DNA of 64,000 bases from Nocardiopsis sp. CNT312. Lineage in GTDB: Bacteria > Actinomycetota > Actinomycetes > Streptosporangiales > Streptosporangiaceae. The position numbers and the translations under genes were made by a program. Each line of letters opens with the position of its first letter. Positions within the stretch are counted from its first letter, which is position 1. The DNA lies in NCBI RefSeq assembly GCF_000515115.1, contig NZ_AZXF01000013.1, forward strand, positions 26,109-90,108, given 5' to 3'. Shown here one piece after another: positions 37,400 to 45,273 of this stretch. The notes beneath the pieces are model-generated. The model did no database searches. It was not told where the DNA came from and saw only the letters and a program-made list of their open reading frames with translations.

Positions 37400-38980
37400 G
37401 TGTCCGTAGGTGCTGAGAGCACGTTCGACACCGTTCTCGTCGTCGACTTCGGTGCGCAGTACGCGCAGTTGATCGCCCGTCGGGTCCGGGAATGCCACGT
37501 GCACAGCGAGATCGTGCCCTCGACCATGCCGGTCGGGGAGATGCTCGCCAAGAAACCCAAGGCCATCATCCTGTCCGGGGGTCCGTCGTCGGTCTACGCC
37601 GAGGGCGCCCCGGCGGTGGGTGCCGAACTCTTCGAGACCGGGGTGCCCACGTTCGGCATCTGCTACGGCTTCCAGGCCATGACGCGCGCGCTGGGCGGCA
37701 CCGTCGAGCGCACCGACCTGAGCGAGTTTGGCCGTACCGAACTGTCCGCGGTCACCGACTCCCTCCTCTTCGGGGGGATGCCCGCCCGGCAGCTCGTGTG
37801 GATGTCGCACGGCGACTCCGTGGTCGGCGCCCCCGAGGGCTTCCGGACCACCGCGAGCACCGCCGGGGCTCCGGTCGCCGCCTTCGAGGACACCGACCGC
37901 CGCCTGTTCGGCGTCCAGTTCCACCCCGAGGTGATGCACACCGAGCACGGCCAGGAGGTGCTGCGCCGCTTCCTCCACGAGGGGGCCGGGTGCCGTCCCA
38001 CCTGGACGATGGTCAACATCGTCGAGGAGCAACTGGAGCGCATCCGCGAGCGGATCGGCGACAAGCGCGCCGTCTGCGGCCTGAGCGGCGGGGTGGACTC
38101 CGCCGTGGCCGGGGCCTTGGTGCAGCGCGCCGTCGGCGACCAGCTCACCTGCGTGTTCGTCGACCACGGACTGCTGCGCAAGGGCGAGGCCGAGCAGGTC
38201 GAGAAGGACTTCGTGGCGATCACCGGGGCGAGCCTGAAGGTGGTCGACGCCGAGGAGCGCTTCCTCGACGCGCTGGCGGGGGTCACCGACCCCGAGGCCA
38301 AGCGCAAGATCATCGGCCGCGAGTTCATCCGTGTCTTCGAGCAGGCCGCCCGCGAGGTCGTCGCCGAGGGCGGCGAGCAGGGCGCCGAGGTCGAGTTCCT
38401 GGTCCAGGGCACCCTCTACCCGGACGTCGTCGAGTCCGGTGGCGGCACCGGCACCGCCAACATCAAGTCCCACCACAACGTCGGCGGACTGCCCGAGGAC
38501 CTCCAGTTCACCCTGGTGGAGCCGCTGCGTGAGCTGTTCAAGGACGAGGTGCGCAAGGTCGGCGAGGAGCTCGGCCTGCCGCCGGAGATGGTGTGGCGCC
38601 AGCCCTTCCCCGGGCCGGGCCTGGGCATCCGCATCATCGGCGAGGTGACCCGCGAGCGCCTGGAGGTGCTGCGCGAGGCCGACGCGATCGCCCGCGAGGA
38701 GCTCACCCGGGCCGGGCTGGACCGCGACATCTGGCAGTGCCCCGTCGTGCTGCTCGCCGACGTGCGCTCGGTGGGCGTCCAGGGCGACGGCCGCACCTAC
38801 GGCCACCCCGTGGTGCTGCGCCCCGTCAGCAGCGAGGACGCCATGACCGCAGACTGGTCGCGGGTCCCCTACGACGTGCTCGCCAAGATCTCCAACCGGA
38901 TCACCAACGAGGTCCGCGAGATCAACCGGGTGGTGCTGGACGTGACCAGCAAGCCCCCGGGCACCATCGAGTGGGAGTAG
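37400..38980 (+). CDS. guaA: GMP synthase (glutamine-hydrolysing)
   Basis: 526 residues from GTG at 37400, with GGAAGG about 10 bases upstream; a TTG nine codons earlier is less likely. Class I glutamine amidotransferase domain (1-200): GICYGFQAM carries the nucleophilic Cys and [14 protein letters not shown] the His/Glu of the triad. ATP-pyrophosphatase domain: [13 protein letters not shown]-loop near 227-238. The dimerisation domain includes [24 protein letters not shown] and the terminal KPPGTIEWE. It converts XMP to GMP, completing the guaB pathway. It converges on the kinase gene. Confidence 0.97.
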   Translation: MSVGAESTFDTVLVVDFGAQYAQLIARRVRECHVHSEIVPSTMPVGEMLAKKPKAIILSGGPSSVYAEGAPAVGAELFETGVPTFGICYGFQAMTRALGGTVERTDLSEFGRTELSAVTDSLLFGGMPARQLVWMSHGDSVVGAPEGFRTTASTAGAPVAAFEDTDRRLFGVQFHPEVMHTEHGQEVLRRFLHEGAGCRPTWTMVNIVEEQLERIRERIGDKRAVCGLSGGVDSAVAGALVQRAVGDQLTCVFVDHGLLRKGEAEQVEKDFVAITGASLKVVDAEERFLDALAGVTDPEAKRKIIGREFIRVFEQAAREVVAEGGEQGAEVEFLVQGTLYPDVVESGGGTGTANIKSHHNVGGLPEDLQFTLVEPLRELFKDEVRKVGEELGLPPEMVWRQPFPGPGLGIRIIGEVTRERLEVLREADAIAREELTRAGLDRDIWQCPVVLLADVRSVGVQGDGRTYGHPVVLRPVSSEDAMTADWSRVPYDVLAKISNRITNEVREINRVVLDVTSKPPGTIEWE

Positions 38981-38998
38981 CACTCCCCGGCGCCGCAG

Positions 38999-39025
38999 GG
39001 GCCCGGCGGGGCGACCCCCGGGCCC
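38999..39025. terminator. Bidirectional terminator between guaA and the Ser/Thr kinase
   Basis: 8-bp stem GGGCCCGG with an 11-base loop in the 46-base gap between convergent stops. Confidence 0.55.
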
Positions 39026-39026
39026 A

Positions 39027-40913
39027 CTAGGTCGGGGCGCCGATCGGCACGACGGTCCGGTCCTGCCCGGAGAGGTGGGTGAGCTGGAGCGAGTCGGGCT
39101 CGGCCTCCTGGGGGATGAGGAAGACCAGGTCGCCCTCGACCGATGAACCGGGGGCGATCCCCTCCGGGTTCCACAGACTCGCCTGGCGCTCCGCAGGGGT
39201 CGGGGTCTCCGCCGCCGTGGGTTCGTCGCTCACGGAGGTCAGTATGAACTGCTCCTGCGAGCGGAAGGAGAGCGGGGTGCCGCTGTCGTTGTCCACGGAC
39301 AGGCGCACGATGCAGTACGTCCCGCCGGAGAGCACGCTCGACCGGGAGTCCGGGTCGGGCTCACAGTCGACGTCCTCCACCGTGTAGGTGACCATGCCGT
39401 CGGCCGACGTCACCGAGCCGTCCGGGTTGATGCCGTCGGCGGCCTCTGCCTTGTCCTCGTCCCGCTCCCGGCCGCCGCCGTCGGTGCCGGTTCCCGTGTC
39501 CTCCTGCTCGACACCGGAGTCCGTGTCGTCGCCGAACGGCGGGAAGTCGATGTTGGACACGAAGAGCAGCACGGCGGCCAGGGCCAGCAGGACCGCGACG
39601 CCGATCGCGACGGCACCCAGGAGGAGGCCCCTGCGGCGCCGGGGTGCGGCAGGCCGGTGCGGGGGCGGCGGCACCGGTGGGACGTAGGGCTGGGGTCCGG
39701 GCCGCTGGGCCTGTGGGTCCTGCACGACGGGGATCGGCCCCGTGGACGCCGGGTGCTGCGCGGGTGCCGGTGCGGGGTGCGGGGGCTGGCCCGGGGCCGC
39801 CTGGCGGGGCGCGGAGGGCGTGGGCGCGCTGCGGCCGGGAGGGGGCGCCTGCGGCCGGGAGAAGGTGCCACTCTGGTGCGCGGGGTACTGGGCCGGGGGC
39901 GGCGCGGGGTAGGTGCCGGGGCGGAGCGGCTGCTGCCGTACACCCGTCGCCGGGTGCGGGGCGTGCGGGTGGCCGGGCGGTACCGGCGGCAGGTTCGGCC
40001 GCCACGACTGGTGCAGCGCCTGCGAGACCATGTCGTTGGGGTTGCCGGCCTCCTGCCCTCCGGCCAGTTCCAGGAGGAGGTCCTGCGCGGTCGGGCGCCG
40101 TCCGGGCTCCTTGGCCAGGGCGCGTGAGACGAGCCGGTCCAGGGGGCTGTCCAGGCGGCCGATCTGCGGTTCGGCGAACAGCACGCGCTTGCCGAGGGTC
40201 ATGGCGTCGCCGTTGCCGAAGGGGTGGGTGCCGTTGCCGGCGAAGGCCACCAGGCATCCCCAGGCGAAGATGTCCGCGGCGGTGGTGACCTGCTCCTCCA
40301 GGAGCTGTTCGGGGGCCATCCAGCCGGGGCTGCCCATGACGATGCCGGTCTGTGTGTGGTTGGTGGCGGTGTTCATCGCGCGGGCGATACCGAAGTCGAT
40401 CACGCGCGGCCCGGACAGCGACAGGAGCACGTTCGCGGGTTTGAGGTCGCGGTGGACGAGCCCGGTGCGGTGGATGGCCGCCAGCGCCGCGGCCACGCCC
40501 AGGGCGAAGCCGTGCAGGGTCGAGGAGTCCAGCGGACCGTTCTCGGAGACGTGCTCGGCCAGAGCGGTCCCCGCGATGTACTCGGTGACCATGTAGGGGC
40601 GGTTCTCGAACGTCCCGTGGTCGAGCACCTTCGCGGTGCAGAAGGAGGCGACCTTGCGGGCGTTCTCCATCTCGTCGCGGAAGCGCGCCCGCGTCGCCTC
40701 GTCGAAGGCGAGTTCGGGGCGGATGACCTTGATGGCTACCTGGTGGCCCTTCTCGCCTCCGGCGCTGCCCAGGTAGACGGTGCCCATGCCGCCGCTGCCC
40801 AGCTTCCCGGACAGCATGTAGGGACCGATGGTGGCCGGATCTCCGGCGGCCAGCGGTTCCAGGTTCTTCGGGAGCCCATCCGACGGCAAGCGACCCTCCC
40901 CGACGGTGTCCAA
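39027..40913 (-). CDS. Receptor-type Ser/Thr protein kinase with DUF4352-like sensor
   Basis: About 628 residues from TTG at 40913; TTG at 40889 has a better ribosome site (GGGGAGGG) and is a fair alternative. The kinase domain (30-290) has the Gly loop LGSGGMGTVYLG, the VAIKVI Lys, the catalytic loop VHRDLKPANVLL, the DFG motif in IDFGIARAMN, and APEQL. A Pro/Gln-rich linker of about 120 residues precedes one membrane helix (about 435-457: LLLGAVAIGVAVLLALAAVLLF). The extracellular 150 residues (TYTVEDVDCEPD, YCIVRLSVDNDSGTPLSFRSQEQF, GSSVEGDLVFLIP) resemble DUF4352, a telokin-like fold. It probably senses an envelope signal. No adjacent phosphatase is seen. Confidence 0.87.
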   Translation of the reverse strand: MDTVGEGRLPSDGLPKNLEPLAAGDPATIGPYMLSGKLGSGGMGTVYLGSAGGEKGHQVAIKVIRPELAFDEATRARFRDEMENARKVASFCTAKVLDHGTFENRPYMVTEYIAGTALAEHVSENGPLDSSTLHGFALGVAAALAAIHRTGLVHRDLKPANVLLSLSGPRVIDFGIARAMNTATNHTQTGIVMGSPGWMAPEQLLEEQVTTAADIFAWGCLVAFAGNGTHPFGNGDAMTLGKRVLFAEPQIGRLDSPLDRLVSRALAKEPGRRPTAQDLLLELAGGQEAGNPNDMVSQALHQSWRPNLPPVPPGHPHAPHPATGVRQQPLRPGTYPAPPPAQYPAHQSGTFSRPQAPPPGRSAPTPSAPRQAAPGQPPHPAPAPAQHPASTGPIPVVQDPQAQRPGPQPYVPPVPPPPHRPAAPRRRRGLLLGAVAIGVAVLLALAAVLLFVSNIDFPPFGDDTDSGVEQEDTGTGTDGGGRERDEDKAEAADGINPDGSVTSADGMVTYTVEDVDCEPDPDSRSSVLSGGTYCIVRLSVDNDSGTPLSFRSQEQFILTSVSDEPTAAETPTPAERQASLWNPEGIAPGSSVEGDLVFLIPQEAEPDSLQLTHLSGQDRTVVPIGAPT

Positions 40914-41130
40914 ACCGCGTCTCGCCCCAAGGTATAGGGGTTTGCGCCCTTATTCCCAACTGTGGACCCATGGTCGTTATGGGGTGAGGCGCTATCCGAC
41001 ATGACAGTGGTGGTAGATCCCCGGCACGGTCCCCTGGTTCTCATCGGCCGGTCTCCCTTCGGGAACGGGAGCGGTGAACACGCCGGTTCCGCGGTCGGAG
41101 CAGGTGTGCACGCAAGGTAGGGAGTTCCTT

Positions 41131-41136
41131 TACGAT
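41131..41136 (+). promoter_or_regulatory. Candidate -10 box for ispE (possible leaderless transcript)
   Basis: TACGAT nine bases before the GTG at 41146; no ribosome site lies between them. Confidence 0.35.
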
Positions 41137-41145
41137 TGGGGACTC

Positions 41146-42087
41146 GTGACCGTCATTACCACCGTAACCGTCCGGGTCCCCGCCAAGGTCAACCTCCGGC
41201 TGGCGGTGGGGCCCAGACGTGAGGACGGGTTCCACGCGCTCGTCACCGTGTTCCACGCCGTCTCACTGTTCGACGAGATTACCGTCACGGCGGCCCCCGC
41301 GTGTCAGGAGGCGGCCCTCGCCGCGCTCACGGCGAGCGGTGGGACCGTGGACCTCTCCGGGGTTCCGCTGGACGGGACCAACCTCGCGGCCCGCGCCGCC
41401 GAGCTGTTGGCCCGCGAGACCGGCCGGGGCACCCCGGTCGGCATCCACCTGGACAAGCGGATCCCCGTCGCCGGGGGCATGGCGGGCGGCAGCGCCGACG
41501 CCGCCGCGGCCCTGGTGGCCTGCGACCGGCTCTGGGGATGCGGGCTCTCGTGCTCCGAGCTGCTGGAGCTGGGGGCGCGGCTCGGCAGCGACGTGCCCTT
41601 TCCCCTGCTGGGCGGTACCGCCGTGGGGACGGGCCGGGGCGAGCTGCTCACGCCCCTGGAAGCCCCCGGGCGGTACCGGTGGGTGTTCGCGCTCTCGGGG
41701 GAGGGCCTGTCCACGGCGCGGGTGTTCGGCGAGTACGACCGGCTGCGGCCGCAGGCCCCCGAACCGGAGCCCTGCGCCGCGATGGAGGAAGCGCTGGCCT
41801 CGGGGGAGGCCGCCGCACTGGGCGCGGTGCTCACCAACGACCTGGAGCGGGCCGCGCTGTCCCTGCGTCCCGGCCTGGGGCGCACACTGGCGGCGGGCCG
41901 CGAGGCGGGTGCCCTGGGGGCCCTGGTCTCCGGCTCCGGTCCGACCTGTGCCTTCCTGGTGGGCGACGCCGACGACCCGAGGACGGCTGCGGTCGAGGTC
42001 GAGGTCGTGCGTGCTCTGGAGTGCCGGGGGGTGGACGCGTGCGTCGCGGCGGATTCGGGGGGCGTCCCCGGCACCGTCGTCGTGTGA
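41146..42087 (+). CDS. ispE: 4-diphosphocytidyl-2-C-methyl-D-erythritol kinase
   Basis: 313 residues, GHMP kinase of the MEP isoprenoid pathway: it phosphorylates CDP-ME. Features seen: VRVPAKVNLRLAVGPRREDGFHALVTVFHAVSLFDEI split over the N-terminus, the ATP loop PVAGGMAGGSADAAAALVACD near 107-127, GSDVPFPLLGGTAVGTGRGE, and the C-terminal GALVSGSGPTCAFL. GTG at 41146 is chosen by length and family start. It is followed 80 bases later by a split transketolase. In Streptomyces the next gene is an ABC-F ATPase, which here has been displaced 3 kb. Confidence 0.95.
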   Translation: MTVITTVTVRVPAKVNLRLAVGPRREDGFHALVTVFHAVSLFDEITVTAAPACQEAALAALTASGGTVDLSGVPLDGTNLAARAAELLARETGRGTPVGIHLDKRIPVAGGMAGGSADAAAALVACDRLWGCGLSCSELLELGARLGSDVPFPLLGGTAVGTGRGELLTPLEAPGRYRWVFALSGEGLSTARVFGEYDRLRPQAPEPEPCAAMEEALASGEAAALGAVLTNDLERAALSLRPGLGRTLAAGREAGALGALVSGSGPTCAFLVGDADDPRTAAVEVEVVRALECRGVDACVAADSGGVPGTVVV

Positions 42088-42167
42088 GGCAAATCACGCG
42101 AAGGGGCGTCGCGGGCCCCCGGTGGGCGGTTGACCTCAAGTTCGGTTGAGGTCGAACACTGGTCACC

Positions 42168-42869
42168 ATGACGACCGCAGCCGCCCTGTCGCGCTACGCC
42201 GATCTGCCCGTGCTCATTGCGCTCATGGAGGGTGACGAGAAGCACAAGAGTGCCGCCCACTCCGCCCTCGACGTCCTGTGGGTGCTCTACGACCAGGTCC
42301 TGGAGGTCGCCCCTGACACGGTCGAGGACCCGGCCCGGGACCGCTTCCTGCTCTCCAAGGGGCACGGCCCGGCCGCCTACTACGCCGTACTCGCCGCCAA
42401 GGGCTTCCTCGACACCTCTGCCCTGCGGGGCTGGGCGTCCTTCGGCTCGCCGCTGGGGCACCACCCCGACGCCCTCCTCGTGCCCGGAGCGGAGATCGGC
42501 AGCGGCTCGCTCGGGCACGGACTGCCCCTGGCCCTGGGGACGGCTCTCGGGCTGCGCATCCAGGGGACACGGCGTCCCGACGGCACACCGCCCCGCGTGG
42601 TGGTGCTCGTCGGCGACGGCGAACTCGACGAGGGCAGCAACCACGAAGCGATCGCCGTCGCGGGCAGGTTCGGAGCGGACACGCTCACCACCGTCGTCCT
42701 CGACAACGGTTCGGGACGGCACGGCTGGCCGGGCGGGATCGGAACGCGCTTCGAGACCGAGGGCTGGACGGCCCGGCGGGTCGACGGCCGCGACCACGGT
42801 GCCCTCCGCGCCGCGCTGACCGACCCCCACCCCGGCCGCCCCCTGGCCGTGGTCGCCGCCCTCCGATAG
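42168..42869 (+). CDS. Transketolase-like N-terminal (TPP-binding) subunit
   Basis: 233 residues from an ATG at 42168. Thiamine diphosphate-binding half of a split transketolase: LLSKGHGPAAYYAVLAAKGF near 62-81, GSLGHGLPLALGTALG, and the TPP motif GDGELDEGSNHEA near 144-156 ending at VLDN. The C-terminal subunit follows after 10 bases. The size (233 + 314) equals transketolases without the third domain. The sugar substrate is unknown; split forms occur in secondary metabolism and in pentose metabolism. Confidence 0.88.
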   Translation: MTTAAALSRYADLPVLIALMEGDEKHKSAAHSALDVLWVLYDQVLEVAPDTVEDPARDRFLLSKGHGPAAYYAVLAAKGFLDTSALRGWASFGSPLGHHPDALLVPGAEIGSGSLGHGLPLALGTALGLRIQGTRRPDGTPPRVVVLVGDGELDEGSNHEAIAVAGRFGADTLTTVVLDNGSGRHGWPGGIGTRFETEGWTARRVDGRDHGALRAALTDPHPGRPLAVVAALR

Positions 42870-42879
42870 GAGCACCGCC

Positions 42880-43824
42880 ATGACCCGGACCGCTACCAGG
42901 CCCGCCGCCCCCGCGCGGGGCGCCATGCGCCAGGCCTTCGTCGAGACCGCCTCCGCCGCCCTCGACGACGATCCCCGGACCGCCCTCGTCCTCGCCGCGA
43001 TCTCCGCTGGTCTGTTCACGCGGGCGGCGGCGCGCCACCCCGGCCGCGTGATCGATGTCGGCATCCGCGAACAGGCCATGATCGGCGTCGCCGGCGGGCT
43101 CGCCCTCACCGGCCTGCGCCCGATCGTGCACAGCTACGCGCCCTTCCTGGTGGAGCGCCCCTTCGAGCAGGTCAAGCTCGACTTCGGCCACCAGGGGACC
43201 GGTGCCGTCCTGGTGAGCATCGGCGGCTCCTACGACGCCGCCGCCGAGGGCCGGACCCACCAGGCGCCCGGAGACGTGGCCCTGATCGACACCCTGCCCG
43301 GATGGGCGGTCCACGTGCCCGGACACCCCGACGAGGTCCGCGAGGCGCTGAGGGTCGCGCTCCCGGGCGACCAGCCGGCCTATGTCCGTCTGTCGGACAC
43401 CGGGAACCGGGTGCCCCTGCCAGTGACCGGGAAGCTGGCCGCGGTGCGCTCCGGGTCGCCCCGCTCGGCCGGGGTGGTCCTCGCCGTAGGCCCGATGCTC
43501 GACCGTGTCCTGGCGGCGACCGAGGACCTGGACGTCACCGTCGCCTACACCTCCACTGTGCGCCCCTTCGACCGTCCGGGGCTGAGCGCCCTGGTCGGAG
43601 CGGCGGGCAGCGCCGACGTCCTGGTGGTGGAGCCCTACCTGCGCGGCACGTCCGCACACGAGGTGGCGGCGGCGCTGTCCGACCGGCGCCACCGCCAGCT
43701 CGGCCTGGGCGTCGGCCGCACCGAGGAGCTGCGCGCCTACGGCCGACCGGAGCAGCACGCGCGTGCCCACGGGCTGGACACGGAGGGGATCGCGCGGGCC
43801 GCGCGGGACTTCTTCCTCCCCTGA
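42880..43824 (+). CDS. Transketolase-like C-terminal (pyrimidine-binding) subunit
   Basis: 314 residues from an ATG at 42880 with GGAG upstream. Pyr-domain motif: VIDVGIREQAMIGVAGGLALTGLRPIVHSYAPFLVERPFEQV in pieces, with the catalytic Glu in IREQ near residue 65. A transketolase C domain follows (VVLAVGPMLDRVLAATEDLDVTVAYTSTVRPFD). It resembles the 1-deoxyxylulose-5-phosphate synthase and transketolase families. It is paired with the upstream N-subunit as one heterodimeric enzyme. Adjacency to ispE invites a link to isoprenoid precursor supply, but the length is below that of DXS. Confidence 0.88.
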   Translation: MTRTATRPAAPARGAMRQAFVETASAALDDDPRTALVLAAISAGLFTRAAARHPGRVIDVGIREQAMIGVAGGLALTGLRPIVHSYAPFLVERPFEQVKLDFGHQGTGAVLVSIGGSYDAAAEGRTHQAPGDVALIDTLPGWAVHVPGHPDEVREALRVALPGDQPAYVRLSDTGNRVPLPVTGKLAAVRSGSPRSAGVVLAVGPMLDRVLAATEDLDVTVAYTSTVRPFDRPGLSALVGAAGSADVLVVEPYLRGTSAHEVAAALSDRRHRQLGLGVGRTEELRAYGRPEQHARAHGLDTEGIARAARDFFLP

Positions 43825-43874
43825 GCCCGCCGCCGCGCCCCGGGGTCGGGAGGGGAAGCCCGTCCTCCGTCCGG

Positions 43875-43891
43875 GGCACACCCGGTGTGCC
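43875..43891 (+). terminator. Hairpin after the transketolase operon
   Basis: GGCACAC, CCG, GTGTGCC: a perfect 7-bp stem 50 bases after the stop, just outside the IS end. Confidence 0.55.
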
Positions 43892-43904
43892 GTGACAATG
43901 GAAG

Positions 43905-44090
43905 GTGTTGGCTTCCTCCCCTCCCTGAAGGGAGGGGATTCCGGCAGCCGCCTAACGGCGGTTCGGGGCTCTGGCCCCGTCACGGGTCGCCCCGCGGCCT
44001 TCCTGCTTCGACACCGACTGCCCCGTCCGGGAGGACTCCCGTTGAGGTCTTACACCGGCTCCCCAGGCAGATGCCGCCAGCCCGGCGGCC
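43905..44090 (-). ncRNA. Predicted TnpB guide RNA (omega RNA) region
   Basis: In this family the guide RNA scaffold spans the 3' end of tnpB and the right-end region, running on into flanking DNA used as guide. The stretch contains strong hairpins: the CGCCGTTAGGCGG-like fold near 43948 and the right-end stem at 43917-43938. The guide would be the DNA just outside 43904. Limits are inferred from family knowledge only. Confidence 0.45.
43917..43938. repeat. Right-end hairpin of the TnpB element
   Basis: TCCCCTCCC, TGAA, GGGAGGGGA: a perfect 9-bp stem at the tnpB 3' side. Confidence 0.75.
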
Positions 44091-45175
44091 TTGATGTTGA
44101 TCGCCGCGTTGATGTCGCGGTCATGGGTGACGCCGCAGGAACAGGTCCACTCGCGCACGTCCGGCGCAAGCCCCTCCGCCAGGGCACCGCAGGCCGAGCA
44201 CAGCTTGGAGGAGGGGAAGAACCGGTCGATCACGACCAGCTCCCGCCCGTACCAGGCGGCCTTGTACTCCAGCATCGACCGGAGCTGGCTCCACGCCGCA
44301 TCCGAGATGGCGCGGGCGAGTCTCCCGTTCTTGACCATGGTGCGCACGGTCAGGTCCTCGATCACGACCACTTGGTTCTCGCGGACGAGTCGAGTCGAGA
44401 GCTTGTGCAGGAAGTCCTTCCTGCGGTCGGTGATGCGGGCGTGCACCCGCGCGACCCTGTGGCGGGCCTTGTCCCGGTTCGCGCTGCCCTCGGCCTTGCG
44501 GGAGAGCTCCCGCTGGGCGCGGGCCAGCCTGGCCCGGTCACGGCGCTCGTGCCCGGGGTTGGCGACCTTCTCCCCTGTGGAGAGGGTGACCAGGGAGGTG
44601 ATCCCGGCGTCGACGCCGACCGCGTCGCTGGGGGCCGGGGCGGTGCCGACGGTGTCCTCGCACAGGATCGACACGTGCCAGCGGCCCGCCGCGTCCCTGG
44701 ACACCGTCACCGTGGAGGGCGCGGCGCCCTCCGGGAGGGGCCGGGACCACACGATGTCCAGCGGTCCGGGCATCTTCGCCAACGTCAGCTGGCCGTCACG
44801 GTATCTGAAAGCGGAGCGGGTGTACTCCGCCGACGCCTTCGACCTCTTGCGCGACTTGAAGCGCGGGTACTTGGCGCGCTTGTCGAAGAAGTTGCGGAAC
44901 GCCGTCTGCAGATGCCGCAGCCCCTGTTGCAGCGGAACGCTGGAGACCTCGTTCAGGAACGCCAGACCGGGGTCGTTCTTCCACTGGGTGAGCGCGGCGG
45001 AGGACTCGTTGTAGTTCACCCGCCGCTGCTCGGTGAACCACGCCGCCGTGCGCTCTGCCAGGGCGCGGTTGTAGACCAGGCGCACGCAGCCGAACGTGCG
45101 CGACAGCTCCGCTGCCTGCGCTGGGGTGGGGTAGAAGCGGTACTTGAACGCCCGCTTCACCGTGCTCCTGGCCAT
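43952..45175 (-). CDS. tnpB: TnpB RNA-guided nuclease (IS200/IS605 family OrfB)
   Basis: 407 residues from an ATG at 45175; a GTG two codons upstream is possible. N-terminal helix-turn-helix/OrfB domain (KRAFKYRFYPTPAQAAELSRTFG), then RuvC-like catalytic residues Asp189 (VGVDAGITSL), Glu273 (VVIEDLTV) and Asp354 (HDRDINAA), all present. The zinc finger CSAC...CSC near 326-347 has the C-x-C second pair often seen in actinomycetes. The length and motifs suggest an intact, potentially active nuclease. TnpB cuts DNA at sites matching its guide RNA next to a short motif and helps keep the element in place. Confidence 0.92.
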   Translation of the reverse strand: MARSTVKRAFKYRFYPTPAQAAELSRTFGCVRLVYNRALAERTAAWFTEQRRVNYNESSAALTQWKNDPGLAFLNEVSSVPLQQGLRHLQTAFRNFFDKRAKYPRFKSRKRSKASAEYTRSAFRYRDGQLTLAKMPGPLDIVWSRPLPEGAAPSTVTVSRDAAGRWHVSILCEDTVGTAPAPSDAVGVDAGITSLVTLSTGEKVANPGHERRDRARLARAQRELSRKAEGSANRDKARHRVARVHARITDRRKDFLHKLSTRLVRENQVVVIEDLTVRTMVKNGRLARAISDAAWSQLRSMLEYKAAWYGRELVVIDRFFPSSKLCSACGALAEGLAPDVREWTCSCGVTHDRDINAAINIKAAGLAASAWGAGVRPQRESSRTGQSVSKQEGRGATRDGARAPNRR

Positions 45176-45234
45176 GCTCACATTCTAACCGAGGTTCTTG
45201 TAAGATCGAAGCAGGAAGGGGGAGGGCGCTTCCT

Positions 45235-45254
45235 CCCGGCCCTGAAGGACCGGG
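45235..45254. repeat. Left-end hairpin of the TnpB element
   Basis: CCCGGCCC, TGAA, GGACCGGG: an 8-bp stem with one mismatch, same loop and orientation as the right-end hairpin. Confidence 0.65.
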
Positions 45255-45273
45255 TCTCCACGCCCAACACCCG

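Larger units (their letters stand above)
43904..45271 (-). mobile_element. Solitary TnpB element, IS200/IS605 (IS1341-like) type
   Basis: About 1.37 kb holding one gene, tnpB, on the minus strand; no Y1 transposase TnpA is present, so it cannot move by itself. Each end has a subterminal hairpin with the same CTGAA loop context and an adjacent GCTTCCTCCC (43912 and 45229). The boundaries are approximate and were taken from an 8-base inverted match, GGTGTTGG at 43904 and CCAACACC at 45264. It lies between the transketolase operon and an ABC-F gene whose start is only about 3 bases beyond the end. Confidence 0.82.

Noticed and set aside
43904-45271. CRISPR array or Cas12-like effector
   Set aside because: There are no repeats with regular spacers anywhere in the window; the RuvC protein is the short TnpB type with IS200/IS605 ends.
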